From positions 136,135 to 200,134 of the forward strand of contig NZ_JACVMN010000004.1 in assembly GCF_014698935.1 (NCBI RefSeq): DNA of 64,000 nt, read 5' to 3'. The notes beneath the pieces were generated by a model. It was not told the DNA's origin, searched no databases, and saw nothing but the letters and a program-made list of their open reading frames with translations. A program made the translations under genes and the position numbers. Below are positions 46,740-56,313 of this stretch, piece after piece; within the stretch, counting starts at the first letter, position 1, and every line of letters begins with the position of its first letter. Origin of the DNA: Flagellimonas sp. S3867 (lineage in GTDB: Bacteria > Bacteroidota > Bacteroidia > Flavobacteriales > Flavobacteriaceae).

Positions 46740-48584
46740 TTGAAAGCAATTGAAACCTCACCCCATACCTACCTGATAAAGCAATTACCCAAACCAACAG
46801 TTTTCATAGATCGTCATCATAATTTAATTACGGCTTCAGATTCATGGTTCTCCGTTTTTAACTTGCAACCTGATACCAGTGAAAACCAGCCAATAACCAA
46901 ACTCTTTGCTTCCCATGAAGGATTTCAGGCAAATGAGCTAAAACAATGCCTAAACGAAAATAAAACAAACCGACTTCACCACACAAGTATTTCGGATTCG
47001 CAACTAAATTGGTTTGAAAGCACCTTCACGCCTTGGTTTGATGAAAAAGAGAATTTGCTGGGCACCATAATACAAACTGACAACATTAATCAAGAAGTGG
47101 CCAATGAAGCCGAACTTAAACGCATCAATACACTCTTAAAGGCAAAATCAGAGGTTGCCAAGGTTGGGAGTTGGGAATACGATATTGCCAACGATAAGAT
47201 CACTTGGTGTTCCATGACCAAAAAGATTCATGAAGTATCCTCTTCATATGAGCCCAATGTTACTGAAGGTCTTTCCTTTTACAAGCAGGGCTATAGCCGT
47301 AATCGAATATCCATGTTGTTTCACAAGCTATTGGAAAAAGGTGTGCCGTTTAGCGAGCGATTAGTTATTGTTACCCATAAGGGGGACGAACGTTGGGTCG
47401 CTGCTGGTGGAAAAGCCATAAAAAAGGATGGAAAAGTAATAAAACTGTTTGGCACTTTTCAAGATGTACATGAGCAAGTATTGGCCGATATTAAAACTAA
47501 AGAAAGCGAACAATTATTGACTACCCTGATAGATAATCTTCCTTTGAATGTTTTCATCAAGGACAAAGATTCAAGAAAGCTCTTGGTCAACAAATCAGAA
47601 TGTGAGTACCTGGGAGCAAAACCTGAAGATCTAATCGGAAAAACCGATTTTGATCTATATAATAAAGATGTTGCACAAATTTCAAGAGATGAAGATCTTG
47701 AAGTCATGCGAACTCAAAAATCCATGGTAGGGGTAGAAACCATTAATGTTAGAAAAGATGGAAGCGCTACTAATTTTCTTACTTCCAAAATACCCCTCTT
47801 AGATTTGAACGGCAAAGCCTATGGTCTTATCGGCATGAGCATGGATATTACCCATATGAAACAAAAGGAGGATCAGCTGAGAAACCTGATCAATGTGACC
47901 GCAATTCAGAACAAGAAATTAATCAACTTTGCCCATATCGTTTCCCACAACCTAAGATCTCATACCGCCAATTTTTCCATGCTGCTCGATTTCCTAATCA
48001 AAGAGAAAGATGAGTCTGAAAAAGAACGCATCATGGGTATGTTGTCCCATGCCTCTGATAATCTTTTGGACACCTTGGAAAATTTAAATGAAGTGGTAGA
48101 TATTAGCACTAACATCAACATGGACAAAAAATCCTTGAATTTAAATGAGAATATCATCAAAGTGCAGCAAAACCTTTCCGCCTTTTTGGAAAGAAACAAA
48201 GTGGAGTTTATTAATTCGGTACCAGACAATCTAACAGTAATGAGCGTTCCTGCCTATTTGGAGAGTATTATTCTAAACTTGGTCACCAATGCTGTAAAAT
48301 ATCGTCAGCCCAATACAAGTCCCATTATTTCACTAAATGCAAAAAAGCAGGAGGACAGTGTCATTTTCAGCATATCGGACAATGGGCTTGGAATTGACCT
48401 AAACAGGTACGGAAACAAAATTTTTGGCATGTACAAAACGTTTCACAACAATAAAGATGCGAGAGGCCTAGGACTTTATATTATCAAAAATCAAATCGAA
48501 GCCATGGGAGGTGGCATCACGGTAAACAGCGAAGTGGACAAAGGGACCACGTTTAACGTTTATTTCAACGAGGAAAGTCAATAA
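46740..48584 (+). CDS. PAS-domain sensor histidine kinase
   Basis: 614 residues. There is no ATG near the beginning; TTG at 46740 (KAIETSPHTYLIKQLP) is the best start because the first PAS domain begins at about residue 17. Three PAS-like units at about 17-115, 140-250 (VGSWEYDIANDKITW) and 262-385. The phosphoacceptor His is in NFAHIVSHNLRSH near residue 402. The HATPase has LNLVTNAVKYR, SDNGLGID and ARGLGLYIIKNQIEAMGG. No transmembrane helix, so it is a soluble sensor. The receiver protein 14 bp downstream is the likely partner. Confidence 0.92.
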   Translation: MKAIETSPHTYLIKQLPKPTVFIDRHHNLITASDSWFSVFNLQPDTSENQPITKLFASHEGFQANELKQCLNENKTNRLHHTSISDSQLNWFESTFTPWFDEKENLLGTIIQTDNINQEVANEAELKRINTLLKAKSEVAKVGSWEYDIANDKITWCSMTKKIHEVSSSYEPNVTEGLSFYKQGYSRNRISMLFHKLLEKGVPFSERLVIVTHKGDERWVAAGGKAIKKDGKVIKLFGTFQDVHEQVLADIKTKESEQLLTTLIDNLPLNVFIKDKDSRKLLVNKSECEYLGAKPEDLIGKTDFDLYNKDVAQISRDEDLEVMRTQKSMVGVETINVRKDGSATNFLTSKIPLLDLNGKAYGLIGMSMDITHMKQKEDQLRNLINVTAIQNKKLINFAHIVSHNLRSHTANFSMLLDFLIKEKDESEKERIMGMLSHASDNLLDTLENLNEVVDISTNINMDKKSLNLNENIIKVQQNLSAFLERNKVEFINSVPDNLTVMSVPAYLESIILNLVTNAVKYRQPNTSPIISLNAKKQEDSVIFSISDNGLGIDLNRYGNKIFGMYKTFHNNKDARGLGLYIIKNQIEAMGGGITVNSEVDKGTTFNVYFNEESQ

Positions 48585-48598
48585 ACCACAAACGATCA

Positions 48599-49018
48599 AT
48601 GAAGGAAATCAATAGCATATACATTATTGATGATGATCATATTACGGTTTTTGGCATAAAAAAGATGCTTAAAACCATTGTAAGCTGTAATGACATCGAA
48701 GCTTTTGAAAATGGAAGATTGGCCTTGGACAGTCTGCGCGAAAGAATACAAACAGGTGTTCCCGCTCCCGAGGTCATATTCTTGGACATCAATATGCCCA
48801 TTATGGATGGATGGGAGTTTTTGGAAGAATTTGTGACCTTAGATCTAAAGGATAAAATCATTATCAATGTTATCACTTCGTCCATAGACCCTTCCGATTA
48901 CCAAAAGTGGAACGACTTCAGGCTTAAATGCTGGCACTATCTAAATTTCAAAAACAAACCAATTTATAGGATAGAGGTAACAGATCTTAACAGAATCAAT
49001 ATCACTTCATTACCATAA
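48599..49018 (+). CDS. Single-domain response regulator
   Basis: 139 residues. YIIDDDHITVFGIKKML gives the acidic pocket, VIFLDINMPIMDGWEFLEEF the phospho-Asp near residue 62, NVITSSIDPSD the Ser/Thr switch and NKPI the conserved Lys-Pro. No output domain. It lies 14 bp after the histidine kinase, forming a kinase-receiver pair typical of flavobacterial phosphorelays. Confidence 0.9.
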   Translation: MKEINSIYIIDDDHITVFGIKKMLKTIVSCNDIEAFENGRLALDSLRERIQTGVPAPEVIFLDINMPIMDGWEFLEEFVTLDLKDKIIINVITSSIDPSDYQKWNDFRLKCWHYLNFKNKPIYRIEVTDLNRINITSLP

Positions 49019-49082
49019 TATTCCCTATTTTTATCCTTGGGAGATTTAGGTTTCCCATTTTTTTAACAAGTTACGCCAACTA

Positions 49083-50855
49083 TTGAAGAACATTATTTTC
49101 CCCACGGTACTGTTGCTTTTGCTATCATGTGAATCAAAAACACAAGATGAAGTTGTCTCTTACCAAACGTTTTATGAAGCCTCCCAGGGCACCGAGACAG
49201 CCACATACCAAGAAACCATTGATTTTTATATTACCCTTGCCAAGGATTTTCCTGAAATCAATATTCAGACTATAGGCGAAACCGATAGCGGGCATCCTTT
49301 GCATATGGTGACTTTTAATCCTGATGGGGATTTCAATTTTGAAAATGTTAGACAGGAAAAGGCAATTGTGTTGATAAATAATGGCATTCATCCAGGTGAA
49401 AGTGATGGAATCGATGCCACCATGTTACTCTATCGTGATTTGGCCACAAAAATACTGTCACATCCAAAAAATACAGTGCTGGTCACCATTCCAATATATA
49501 ATATTGGCGGAGCGCTTTATCGAAATTCCAATACCAGGGCCAATCAAAATGGACCAAAGGAATATGGTTTCAGAGGCAATGCACTGAATTACGATTTAAA
49601 TCGTGATTTTGTAAAAATGGATACCAAAAATGCAAAGACGTTTTCGCAGATTTTCCATTTGGTAAAACCCGATGTTTTTATTGACAATCATGTAAGCAAT
49701 GGAGCAGATTATCAATATACACTGACGCATTTGTTTACCCAGCACAACAAATTAGGAGGAAAACTTGGAACATATCTGAACAAAGAATTTAGACCACAGG
49801 TTGAAAAATCACTTATTGAAAAAGATTGGGACATAACCCCATATGTCAATGTTTTTAATAGACCGCCCGAATTTGGTTTCAGTCAGTTTATGGATTATCC
49901 CCGATATTCCACCGGCTACACAACACTCTGGAACACATTAGGGTTAATGGTGGAAACCCATATGCTGAAACCATACAAAAAAAGGGTTGAAGGCACCTAT
50001 CAGCTCATGGAAAGTGTACTGGGAGTGGTTGAAAAGGAGTACGACACTATTCGCACATTACGAACACAAAGCGCAGAGGAAAATCTAGAGCTGTCCAAAT
50101 ACTATTTTAACTGGAAGTTGGACACCTCGCAACATTCAACCCTAAATTTCAAAGGGTATGAGGCAACACAGGTTACAAGCGAAGTAACTGGTTTAGATCG
50201 ATTAAAATATGATCAGAACAAACCTTTTACCCAAGAGACCACATATTATAATTATTATGTGCCGATGGATACTATAATTGTTCCCGCTGCTTATGTAGTT
50301 AAAAGCAGTTGGGTTGATATTATTGAACGTCTGCAAGCAAACGATATTGAATACTTTAGTTTGGACCAGGACACCACCCTTACGGTAGAATCCTATCAAA
50401 TTTCGGATTACGATACCAGGAAAACCCCATACGAAGGTCATTACCCCCATTCAGACGTGAAGGTCAAAAAAAGTAATATAAAAGTTGCATTCCAAAGTGG
50501 GGATTATGTTATTCCGACCGGTCAAACCGGCGTGCGATATCTTTTGGAAACGTTGGAGCCCCAGGCTACGGATTCTTTTTTTAATTGGAATTTCTTTGAT
50601 ATGATTCTTCAACAAAAAGAAGGTTTCTCTCCTTATGTTTTTGAGGATGTTGCTCTGGATCTTTTAAAAAAGGATTCTACACTTCGAGGCAATTTTCTGC
50701 TTAAAAAAGAATTGGATGAGGACTTTTCCCAAGATTGGTACGCCCAGTTAGATTGGATCTATCAACGATCAAGATATCGCGAGGCCCCCTATTTAAGATA
50801 TCCCGTATATCGTATTGCAAAAGGGAGTAGTGCGGCTACTTTGCTTCAGGAATAA
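49083..50855 (+). CDS. M14 family metallopeptidase lipoprotein
   Basis: 590 residues from TTG at 49083 (KNIIFPTVLLLLLSCESK); no ATG is available before the lipoprotein signal, whose lipobox is LLSC with Cys at 16. Zinc-carboxypeptidase motifs: NNGIHPGESDGIDA (HxxE, about residue 102), DNHVSNGADYQYT (His, about 203) and GLMVETHMLKPYKKR (Glu). It is anchored in the envelope and degrades peptides. The stop lies inside the convergent nudix gene by 20 bp. Confidence 0.9.
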   Translation: MKNIIFPTVLLLLLSCESKTQDEVVSYQTFYEASQGTETATYQETIDFYITLAKDFPEINIQTIGETDSGHPLHMVTFNPDGDFNFENVRQEKAIVLINNGIHPGESDGIDATMLLYRDLATKILSHPKNTVLVTIPIYNIGGALYRNSNTRANQNGPKEYGFRGNALNYDLNRDFVKMDTKNAKTFSQIFHLVKPDVFIDNHVSNGADYQYTLTHLFTQHNKLGGKLGTYLNKEFRPQVEKSLIEKDWDITPYVNVFNRPPEFGFSQFMDYPRYSTGYTTLWNTLGLMVETHMLKPYKKRVEGTYQLMESVLGVVEKEYDTIRTLRTQSAEENLELSKYYFNWKLDTSQHSTLNFKGYEATQVTSEVTGLDRLKYDQNKPFTQETTYYNYYVPMDTIIVPAAYVVKSSWVDIIERLQANDIEYFSLDQDTTLTVESYQISDYDTRKTPYEGHYPHSDVKVKKSNIKVAFQSGDYVIPTGQTGVRYLLETLEPQATDSFFNWNFFDMILQQKEGFSPYVFEDVALDLLKKDSTLRGNFLLKKELDEDFSQDWYAQLDWIYQRSRYREAPYLRYPVYRIAKGSSAATLLQE

Positions 50856-51444
50856 GCCAGCCTTCGAACAGCACTCTAATATTGTGATAAGAGTTTTTTA
50901 GTGCTTTCTTTATTTTCTTGGGACCTTTCCATTTCACTTTTTCAATACCTTCCTCCTGCTGTCCGACCAACTTGCCAGAATAAGTGGTGTACATAGAAAA
51001 CCAATGTACCAACTTTAACCTGTATTCACCGTTCCTTCTAAAAACATGATAGGTAGTACGCAGAAATTTATCTATAACAAGATTTTTTACCCCAGTTTCC
51101 TCTTCCACCTCGCGTATGGCCGCTTTTTCAATAGATTCACCCTTGTCTACTTTGCCCTTGGGTAAATCCCATTTATTATTTCTATAAATGAAGAGCACCT
51201 TTCCCTTAGGATTGGTCACAAATCCACCACCAGCAACTACAACCGGGATTTTATGCATAAAAACATCAAGCATTTTCTCTTCATCAGGATGGTAGATATA
51301 GGCTTCCTTTAACCTTCCTTTTGCCAGTGAATCTATGGCCATCAAAATAGAATCCCCATCTAAAGAGAAGAGGTTTCCATTTGAGTTATCTTGAGGCTTA
51401 TTTGTTAAGATGAGTGGAGACTCATTAACAAAAACTTTATACAT
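50836..51444 (-). CDS. NUDIX hydrolase
   Basis: 202 residues from ATG at 51444 (MYKVFVNESPLIL). The Nudix box GKVDKGESIEKAAIREVEEETGV-type pattern is complete, with the REVEEETG metal ligands near residue 115. An N-terminal domain of about 75 residues precedes it. Substrate unknown; nucleotide diphosphate or nucleotide sugar hydrolysis is usual. Its start codon lies 8 bp from the divergent pyrE start, and its 3' end overlaps the M14 gene. Confidence 0.9.
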   Translation of the reverse strand: MYKVFVNESPLILTNKPQDNSNGNLFSLDGDSILMAIDSLAKGRLKEAYIYHPDEEKMLDVFMHKIPVVVAGGGFVTNPKGKVLFIYRNNKWDLPKGKVDKGESIEKAAIREVEEETGVKNLVIDKFLRTTYHVFRRNGEYRLKLVHWFSMYTTYSGKLVGQQEEGIEKVKWKGPKKIKKALKNSYHNIRVLFEGWLIPEAK

Positions 51445-51447
51445 TTG
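51440..51447 (+). promoter_or_regulatory. pyrE -7 promoter element
   Basis: TACATTTG, a perfect TAnnTTTG box, ends 4 nt before the pyrE ATG and overlaps the nudix start codon on the other strand. No TTG lies at the usual -33 distance. Implies a leaderless pyrE transcript and competition between the two divergent promoters. Confidence 0.5.
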
Positions 51448-51451
51448 CGCA

Positions 51452-52093
51452 ATGGTTTTAAACAAAGATACCGCACGAAAAACTGCCGAACTTCTGCTAC
51501 AAATTAATGCAATTAAGTTGGAACCAGAAAATCCATTTACATGGGCCTCTGGGTGGAAATCCCCAATTTATTGTGATAACAGAATTATGCTCTCCTATCC
51601 TGAAATACGAAATTTTGTTCGGGAAGAAATGGCAAAACAAGTCGAAACCCTATATGGGAAACCGGATGTTATTGCAGGAGTGGCAACTGGCGCTATTGGT
51701 ATTGGAGTCTTGGTGGCTGAAGCTATGGGGCTTCCGTTTATATATGTTAGACCAGAACCAAAATCCCATGGCAGGCAAAACCAAATTGAAGGTCAATTGG
51801 AATCGGACCAAACTGTCGTGGTCATCGAAGATTTGATAAGTACTGGAAAAAGCAGTTTAAACGCGGTAAAAGCACTACGAGCCCAAGGTGCCAATGTTAA
51901 AGGCATGGTGGCTATCTTTACGTATGGTTTTGCAATTGCGAACACCAATTTTGAGACAGAAAATGTCGCCTTAAATACCTTATCTGACTACGACCATTTG
52001 ATTGAACTGGCTTCAGATACCAATTATATTAAAAAATCACATCAACAAACCCTATTGGAGTGGAAAACAAATCCACAACAATGGAAACAATAG
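51452..52093 (+). CDS. pyrE: Orotate phosphoribosyltransferase
   Basis: 213 residues from ATG at 51452 (MVLNKDTARKTAELLLQI); the longer frame from 51410 overlaps the divergent nudix start. ASGWKSPIYCDNR, VAGVATGAIGIGVLVA and the PRPP loop TVVVIEDLISTGKSSLNAV (about residue 124) are conserved. It makes OMP in pyrimidine synthesis. SRPBCC gene follows after 6 bp. Confidence 0.96.
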   Translation: MVLNKDTARKTAELLLQINAIKLEPENPFTWASGWKSPIYCDNRIMLSYPEIRNFVREEMAKQVETLYGKPDVIAGVATGAIGIGVLVAEAMGLPFIYVRPEPKSHGRQNQIEGQLESDQTVVVIEDLISTGKSSLNAVKALRAQGANVKGMVAIFTYGFAIANTNFETENVALNTLSDYDHLIELASDTNYIKKSHQQTLLEWKTNPQQWKQ

Positions 52094-52099
52094 AACAAA

Positions 52100-52495
52100 A
52101 TGCACATTGAAACTCCCAAAAAGAAAGTAGCTAAAAGTGATAAAGAAGTTTTCGACTTCTTGACTGACATTAAGAATTTTGAAACGCTTATGCCTGACAA
52201 TATTGACAAATTTGAGGTTTTGGATGATACCACCTTCCGATTTGCGCTAAAAGGTATGCCTGAAATTGTACTTCGCTTAAAAGAACAAACACCCAACAGT
52301 AAAGTGGTTCTTGGTGCCGCAAGTGACAAATTACCGTTTACGCTAACTGGAGATATAACTTCCTTGGGAGATAACGAGAGTGAGGTTGCTTTAAATTTTG
52401 AAGGAGAATTCAATGCCATGATGGCCATGATGATCAAATCGCCAATCACCAACTTTATGGAAACCCTTTCCGCTAACATGGACAAGATTTCTTAA
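52100..52495 (+). CDS. SRPBCC (START-like) family protein
   Basis: 131 residues: an N-terminal HIETPKKKVAKSDKEVFDFLTDIKNFETLMPDNI and alternating strands ending in MMAMMIKSPITNFMETLSANMD fit the START-like hydrophobic-pocket fold. Ligand unknown. Directly downstream of pyrE and overlapping the birA 3' end by 4 bp (convergent). Confidence 0.85.
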   Translation: MHIETPKKKVAKSDKEVFDFLTDIKNFETLMPDNIDKFEVLDDTTFRFALKGMPEIVLRLKEQTPNSKVVLGAASDKLPFTLTGDITSLGDNESEVALNFEGEFNAMMAMMIKSPITNFMETLSANMDKIS

Positions 52496-53235
52496 TATAA
52501 AAGCGAGACTTCTTTTAGATCAAACTCCTTGAGGATTTCATCTTCAAGTTCTACCACAAGCTTGCCCTCTGCTGAAATACGCCGTATAAAGCCCATAAAC
52601 AATTGGTCTTTTGTATCTCTAAACGTGGATGGCTTATCCTTTCTGAATAACAATCTTTCGTAGGAAGGCAACAGTTGATGTATCGTTTTGGTTTCAATAT
52701 CATCCAGATAAAACCTGAGCCTTGCCAATAATTTCGACAAGAGTTCGTCCAAATCAAAAAATCTACCCGTTTGTGATTTTAACGAAGCTACTTTGTCTAG
52801 ATTTTCAAAGGAAATTTGGTTCACATTCAGCCCAATTCCAATAATAGAGCTTTGAATTTGTTTTCCTTTCAAAATATTTTCGATTAAAATGCCACAAATC
52901 TTGCAAGAACCTGACATAATGTCGTTGGGCCATTTCACTTTTAAATCAGGTATATCCAAAGCCTTTAAAACATCATAAACTGCTAGGGAAACACCAATGT
53001 TCAAATTGAACTGATGCGTAATCTGCATAGCCTCAAATCTCTTCAAGACACTAAACGTCAGGTTTTTACCCGGCTCAGCTTGCCAAGCAGCCCCCATTTG
53101 TCCCCTTCCTTTGCGTTGCGATTTTGTTATCACGGTGGTATAATCCCTTACAGAATTAGACTGCATCAAACCCTTTAAATAAAGATTCGTAGAGTCCGTG
53201 GCATCAAGTTTGATTATTTGTGATAGTTCTCCCAA
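52492..53235 (-). CDS. birA: Biotin--[acetyl-CoA-carboxylase] ligase
   Basis: 247 residues, short class I form without an N-terminal DNA-binding domain. IIKLDATDSTNLYLK, QRKGRGQMGAAWQAEPGKNLTFS (biotinoyl-AMP loop) and VKWPNDIMSGSCKICGILIE are diagnostic. The start is TTG at 53235, since no ATG precedes the DSTN motif. Divergent from rsfS with an 81-bp spacer. Confidence 0.93.
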   Translation of the reverse strand: MGELSQIIKLDATDSTNLYLKGLMQSNSVRDYTTVITKSQRKGRGQMGAAWQAEPGKNLTFSVLKRFEAMQITHQFNLNIGVSLAVYDVLKALDIPDLKVKWPNDIMSGSCKICGILIENILKGKQIQSSIIGIGLNVNQISFENLDKVASLKSQTGRFFDLDELLSKLLARLRFYLDDIETKTIHQLLPSYERLLFRKDKPSTFRDTKDQLFMGFIRRISAEGKLVVELEDEILKEFDLKEVSLLY

Positions 53236-53289
53236 AGTGGTGCGTCCAATGATATGTTAAAATCTAGGGCTAAGAAAACAAAAAAAATA

Positions 53290-53297
53290 TAACTTTG
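53290..53297 (+). promoter_or_regulatory. rsfS-ftsH operon -7 promoter element
   Basis: TAACTTTG, a perfect TAnnTTTG box 19 bp before the rsfS ATG. Probable promoter for rsfS-ftsH-LUD-cdsA-psd-ACBP. No clear -33 TTG. Confidence 0.5.
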
Positions 53298-53316
53298 TAG
53301 AAACTAAAATTTTTGA

Positions 53317-53694
53317 ATGCAGAAAACGAAAGCTAGCGCGGATGAACTGATTGCCTTAATTTTACACGGAATAGAAGAAGTTAAAGGAGTAGATGTAAAT
53401 CTACTGGATCTTAGGGAAATAGAAAATACAGTTTGTGACTACTTTATAATCTGCAACGGTACTTCAAATACACATGTAAACGCAATTGTCTCATCCATTC
53501 AAAAAACGGTCAGCAAAGCCATACAAGATAAACCTTGGCATGTTGAGGGTTCGGAAAACGCAGAATGGGTTTTAATGGATTATGTTAATGTTGTTGTGCA
53601 TGTATTTCAAAAACATATTAGGGAATTCTACGACATTGAAGGACTTTGGGGTGATGCCAAAGTGACCATGGTGGAGAGCAGCTACAATTCTTAA
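53317..53694 (+). CDS. rsfS: Ribosome silencing factor
   Basis: 125 residues of the RsfS/Iojap family: VNLLDLREIENTVCDYFIICNGTSNTHVNAI and NAEWVLMDYVNVVVHVFQKHIREFYDIEGLWGDA are diagnostic. It binds L14 and prevents subunit joining in starvation. First gene of the operon, 5 bp before ftsH. Confidence 0.95.
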   Translation: MQKTKASADELIALILHGIEEVKGVDVNLLDLREIENTVCDYFIICNGTSNTHVNAIVSSIQKTVSKAIQDKPWHVEGSENAEWVLMDYVNVVVHVFQKHIREFYDIEGLWGDAKVTMVESSYNS

Positions 53695-53699
53695 ACAAA

Positions 53700-55646
53700 A
53701 TGGCAAAAGAGAACAATTCAAATACCCCTAAAAAACCTCGTTTCAGTTCCTGGTGGATCTACGGCGTGGTCATTGCTTTGATCATAGGATTCCAATTCTT
53801 TGGTGGAAACAGTTTGGCTAGTACCGAAAAAACCACAACCTCTGAACTACAGGAGTTTTTAAGAAATGGGGATATCAAAGAAATATTGATTATCACCAAT
53901 GCCCGTCAAGCCAAGGTTTTCTTGACAGAAGAAGCGCTTCAAAAAGATGTGCACCGTAATGTTTCTGACAAACCTTTCAACTTCTCGGCAGGTAAAATTC
54001 CGCAATACATTTTGGATTATGGTGATCTTCAAAATTTTGAAGACGAAATAAAAAGCATCAAAAAAGAGAACAATCTTGACACAGTGGTCGATTTCGATAC
54101 CGAATCCAACGTTTTGGGTGAGTTATTGCTTTCATTGCTACCATTTGCGTTGATTATTGGAATCTGGATTTACCTAATGCGCAGAATGTCTGGTGGTGCC
54201 GGTGGTGGTGCTGGCGGGCAGATTTTCAACATTGGAAAGTCCAAAGCAAAACTTTTTGACGAGAAAACGGATACCCGCACATCTTTTAAGGATGTAGCTG
54301 GACTAGAAGGTGCCAAGGAAGAGGTGCAAGAAATTGTAGAATTCCTTAAAAATCCTGATAAATACACTTCTTTAGGTGGGAAGATCCCAAAAGGAGCATT
54401 GTTGGTAGGCCCTCCAGGGACCGGAAAGACCCTTTTGGCAAAAGCTGTTGCAGGAGAAGCGCAAGTCCCATTCTTCTCATTATCGGGTTCCGATTTTGTT
54501 GAAATGTTTGTAGGTGTTGGAGCTTCAAGAGTACGTGATCTTTTTAAACAAGCAAAAGATAAATCTCCTGCCATTATTTTCATTGACGAAATTGATGCTA
54601 TTGGCCGGGCAAGAGGTAAAAACAATTTTACCGGTTCCAATGATGAAAGAGAGAATACGTTAAATCAGCTTTTGACTGAAATGGATGGGTTTGGAACCAA
54701 TACTAATGTGATCGTAGTGGCTGCCACTAACCGAGCTGATGTTTTGGACAAAGCATTGATGCGGGCTGGGCGTTTTGATCGTCAGATCTATGTGGATCTA
54801 CCCGATATAAGAGAACGTAAGGAAATTTTTGAAGTCCATCTTCGCCCAATAAAAACAGCAGAAACATTAGATCTTGATTTCTTGGCAAAGCAAACTCCTG
54901 GTTTTTCTGGAGCTGATATCGCCAATGTTTGTAATGAAGCAGCGCTTATCGCGGCCCGTAAAGAAAAGAAAGCAGTAAACAAACAAGATTTCTTGGATGC
55001 AGTGGATAGAATCGTTGGCGGTCTTGAAAAGAAAAATAAAATCATTACACCCGGAGAGAAAGAGACTATCGCATATCACGAAGCGGGTCACGCCACAGTG
55101 AGTTGGATGTTGGAACATGCGGCTCCTCTGGTTAAAGTTACAATAGTTCCCAGGGGACAATCGTTGGGTGCAGCATGGTACTTACCTGAAGAACGCTTGA
55201 TTGTTCGCCCAGAGCAAATGCTGGACGAAATGTGTGCCACTATGGGTGGACGGGCGGCCGAAAAGGTGATTTTCAATAAAATATCAACAGGTGCCTTGAG
55301 TGATTTGGAAAAAGTAACCAAACAGGCGCGGGCCATGGTAACCATTTACGGTTTAAACGATCAACTCGGAAATATCACCTATTATGATTCTTCCGGGAAC
55401 AACGAATATGGTTTTACCAAGCCCTATAGCGAAGAAACGGCCCAGAAAATCGATAAGGAAATCTCGAAGATGATAGAGGAGCAGTATAAACGCGCTATCA
55501 AACTTTTAGATGACCATAAGGATAAATTGAAGGAGCTAGCGGATCGCTTGTTGGAAAAAGAAGTTATCTTTAAGGATGATTTGGAGAAGATTTTCGGAAA
55601 AAGACCTTTCGAAAAAGAGGAATTGGAGACTGAGACAGCAGAATAA
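53700..55646 (+). CDS. ftsH: ATP-dependent zinc metalloprotease FtsH
   Basis: 648 residues. Two transmembrane helices (about 16-36 and 143-162) flank a periplasmic domain. The AAA+ domain has Walker [15 protein letters not shown] near residue 237, Walker [16 protein letters not shown] and the second region of homology [18 protein letters not shown]. The zinc motif HEAGH lies near 460. A Gly-rich linker ([11 protein letters not shown]) joins membrane and AAA parts. It degrades misfolded or regulatory membrane proteins. Confidence 0.98.
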   Translation: MAKENNSNTPKKPRFSSWWIYGVVIALIIGFQFFGGNSLASTEKTTTSELQEFLRNGDIKEILIITNARQAKVFLTEEALQKDVHRNVSDKPFNFSAGKIPQYILDYGDLQNFEDEIKSIKKENNLDTVVDFDTESNVLGELLLSLLPFALIIGIWIYLMRRMSGGAGGGAGGQIFNIGKSKAKLFDEKTDTRTSFKDVAGLEGAKEEVQEIVEFLKNPDKYTSLGGKIPKGALLVGPPGTGKTLLAKAVAGEAQVPFFSLSGSDFVEMFVGVGASRVRDLFKQAKDKSPAIIFIDEIDAIGRARGKNNFTGSNDERENTLNQLLTEMDGFGTNTNVIVVAATNRADVLDKALMRAGRFDRQIYVDLPDIRERKEIFEVHLRPIKTAETLDLDFLAKQTPGFSGADIANVCNEAALIAARKEKKAVNKQDFLDAVDRIVGGLEKKNKIITPGEKETIAYHEAGHATVSWMLEHAAPLVKVTIVPRGQSLGAAWYLPEERLIVRPEQMLDEMCATMGGRAAEKVIFNKISTGALSDLEKVTKQARAMVTIYGLNDQLGNITYYDSSGNNEYGFTKPYSEETAQKIDKEISKMIEEQYKRAIKLLDDHKDKLKELADRLLEKEVIFKDDLEKIFGKRPFEKEELETETAE

Positions 55647-55700
55647 TTTGAAGTTTTCATTATACAGTATCATATCGGACAACTATTCTTGATACCATAA

Positions 55701-56309
55701 ATGGGAGTTTTTGACAAACTTTTTGGAGGTGGTAAAAAGGTTTCCAAGGAAACCCTGGAAACACGTGGGGAGCACATGCCCGACTTAAAAATTCCGGTTG
55801 ATGAAAAATTCACCATCTACTTCAAAAAAAATGGTGGAAAGTTCATTTACTGCGAGGACGACGCCGAAGTTTCCGAAGCTTTACAGAACATTATTTCCGA
55901 AAACGATTGGCAAAGCCATCTTTTCTATGTGATGGACCCAAGGCTAAAGAGCCGATTTTCATCAGAAAAACTTGAATTCACCGAAAATAGAAAAGAGAGC
56001 GATATTTTCTTTACCACTTGCGAACATCTTATTGCCCATAACGGTTCCATATTGGTCTGTTCCAACCAAATCAAGGAAAAGAAACTCGATGAACTTCCTA
56101 CCAATCTCATTGTTTTTGCCACCACAAGTCAATTGGTAGATTCTATTAGTGAAGGACTCAAAGTCATCAAAGAAAAATATGGGAAGAATATACCCAACAA
56201 TATCACTACACTAAAGCATTTTCAACCCACACCTGAAAATAAAAATGATTTTCTTTCATACGGTAGTGCCTCAAAAAATGTATATCTTTTACTGCTAGAA
56301 GACTACTAA
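55701..56309 (+). CDS. LUD domain protein
   Basis: 202 residues. The stretch ESDIFFTTCEHLIAHNGSILVCSNQIKEKKLDELPTNLIV resembles the LUD (LutB/LutC-type) domain. No Fe-S cluster Cys motifs are present, so it is not a lactate-oxidation subunit by itself. The family is regularly found next to ftsH in Flavobacteriaceae. Function unknown. It lies 54 bp after ftsH and 4 bp before cdsA. Confidence 0.82.
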   Translation: MGVFDKLFGGGKKVSKETLETRGEHMPDLKIPVDEKFTIYFKKNGGKFIYCEDDAEVSEALQNIISENDWQSHLFYVMDPRLKSRFSSEKLEFTENRKESDIFFTTCEHLIAHNGSILVCSNQIKEKKLDELPTNLIVFATTSQLVDSISEGLKVIKEKYGKNIPNNITTLKHFQPTPENKNDFLSYGSASKNVYLLLLEDY

Positions 56310-56313
56310 CTAA

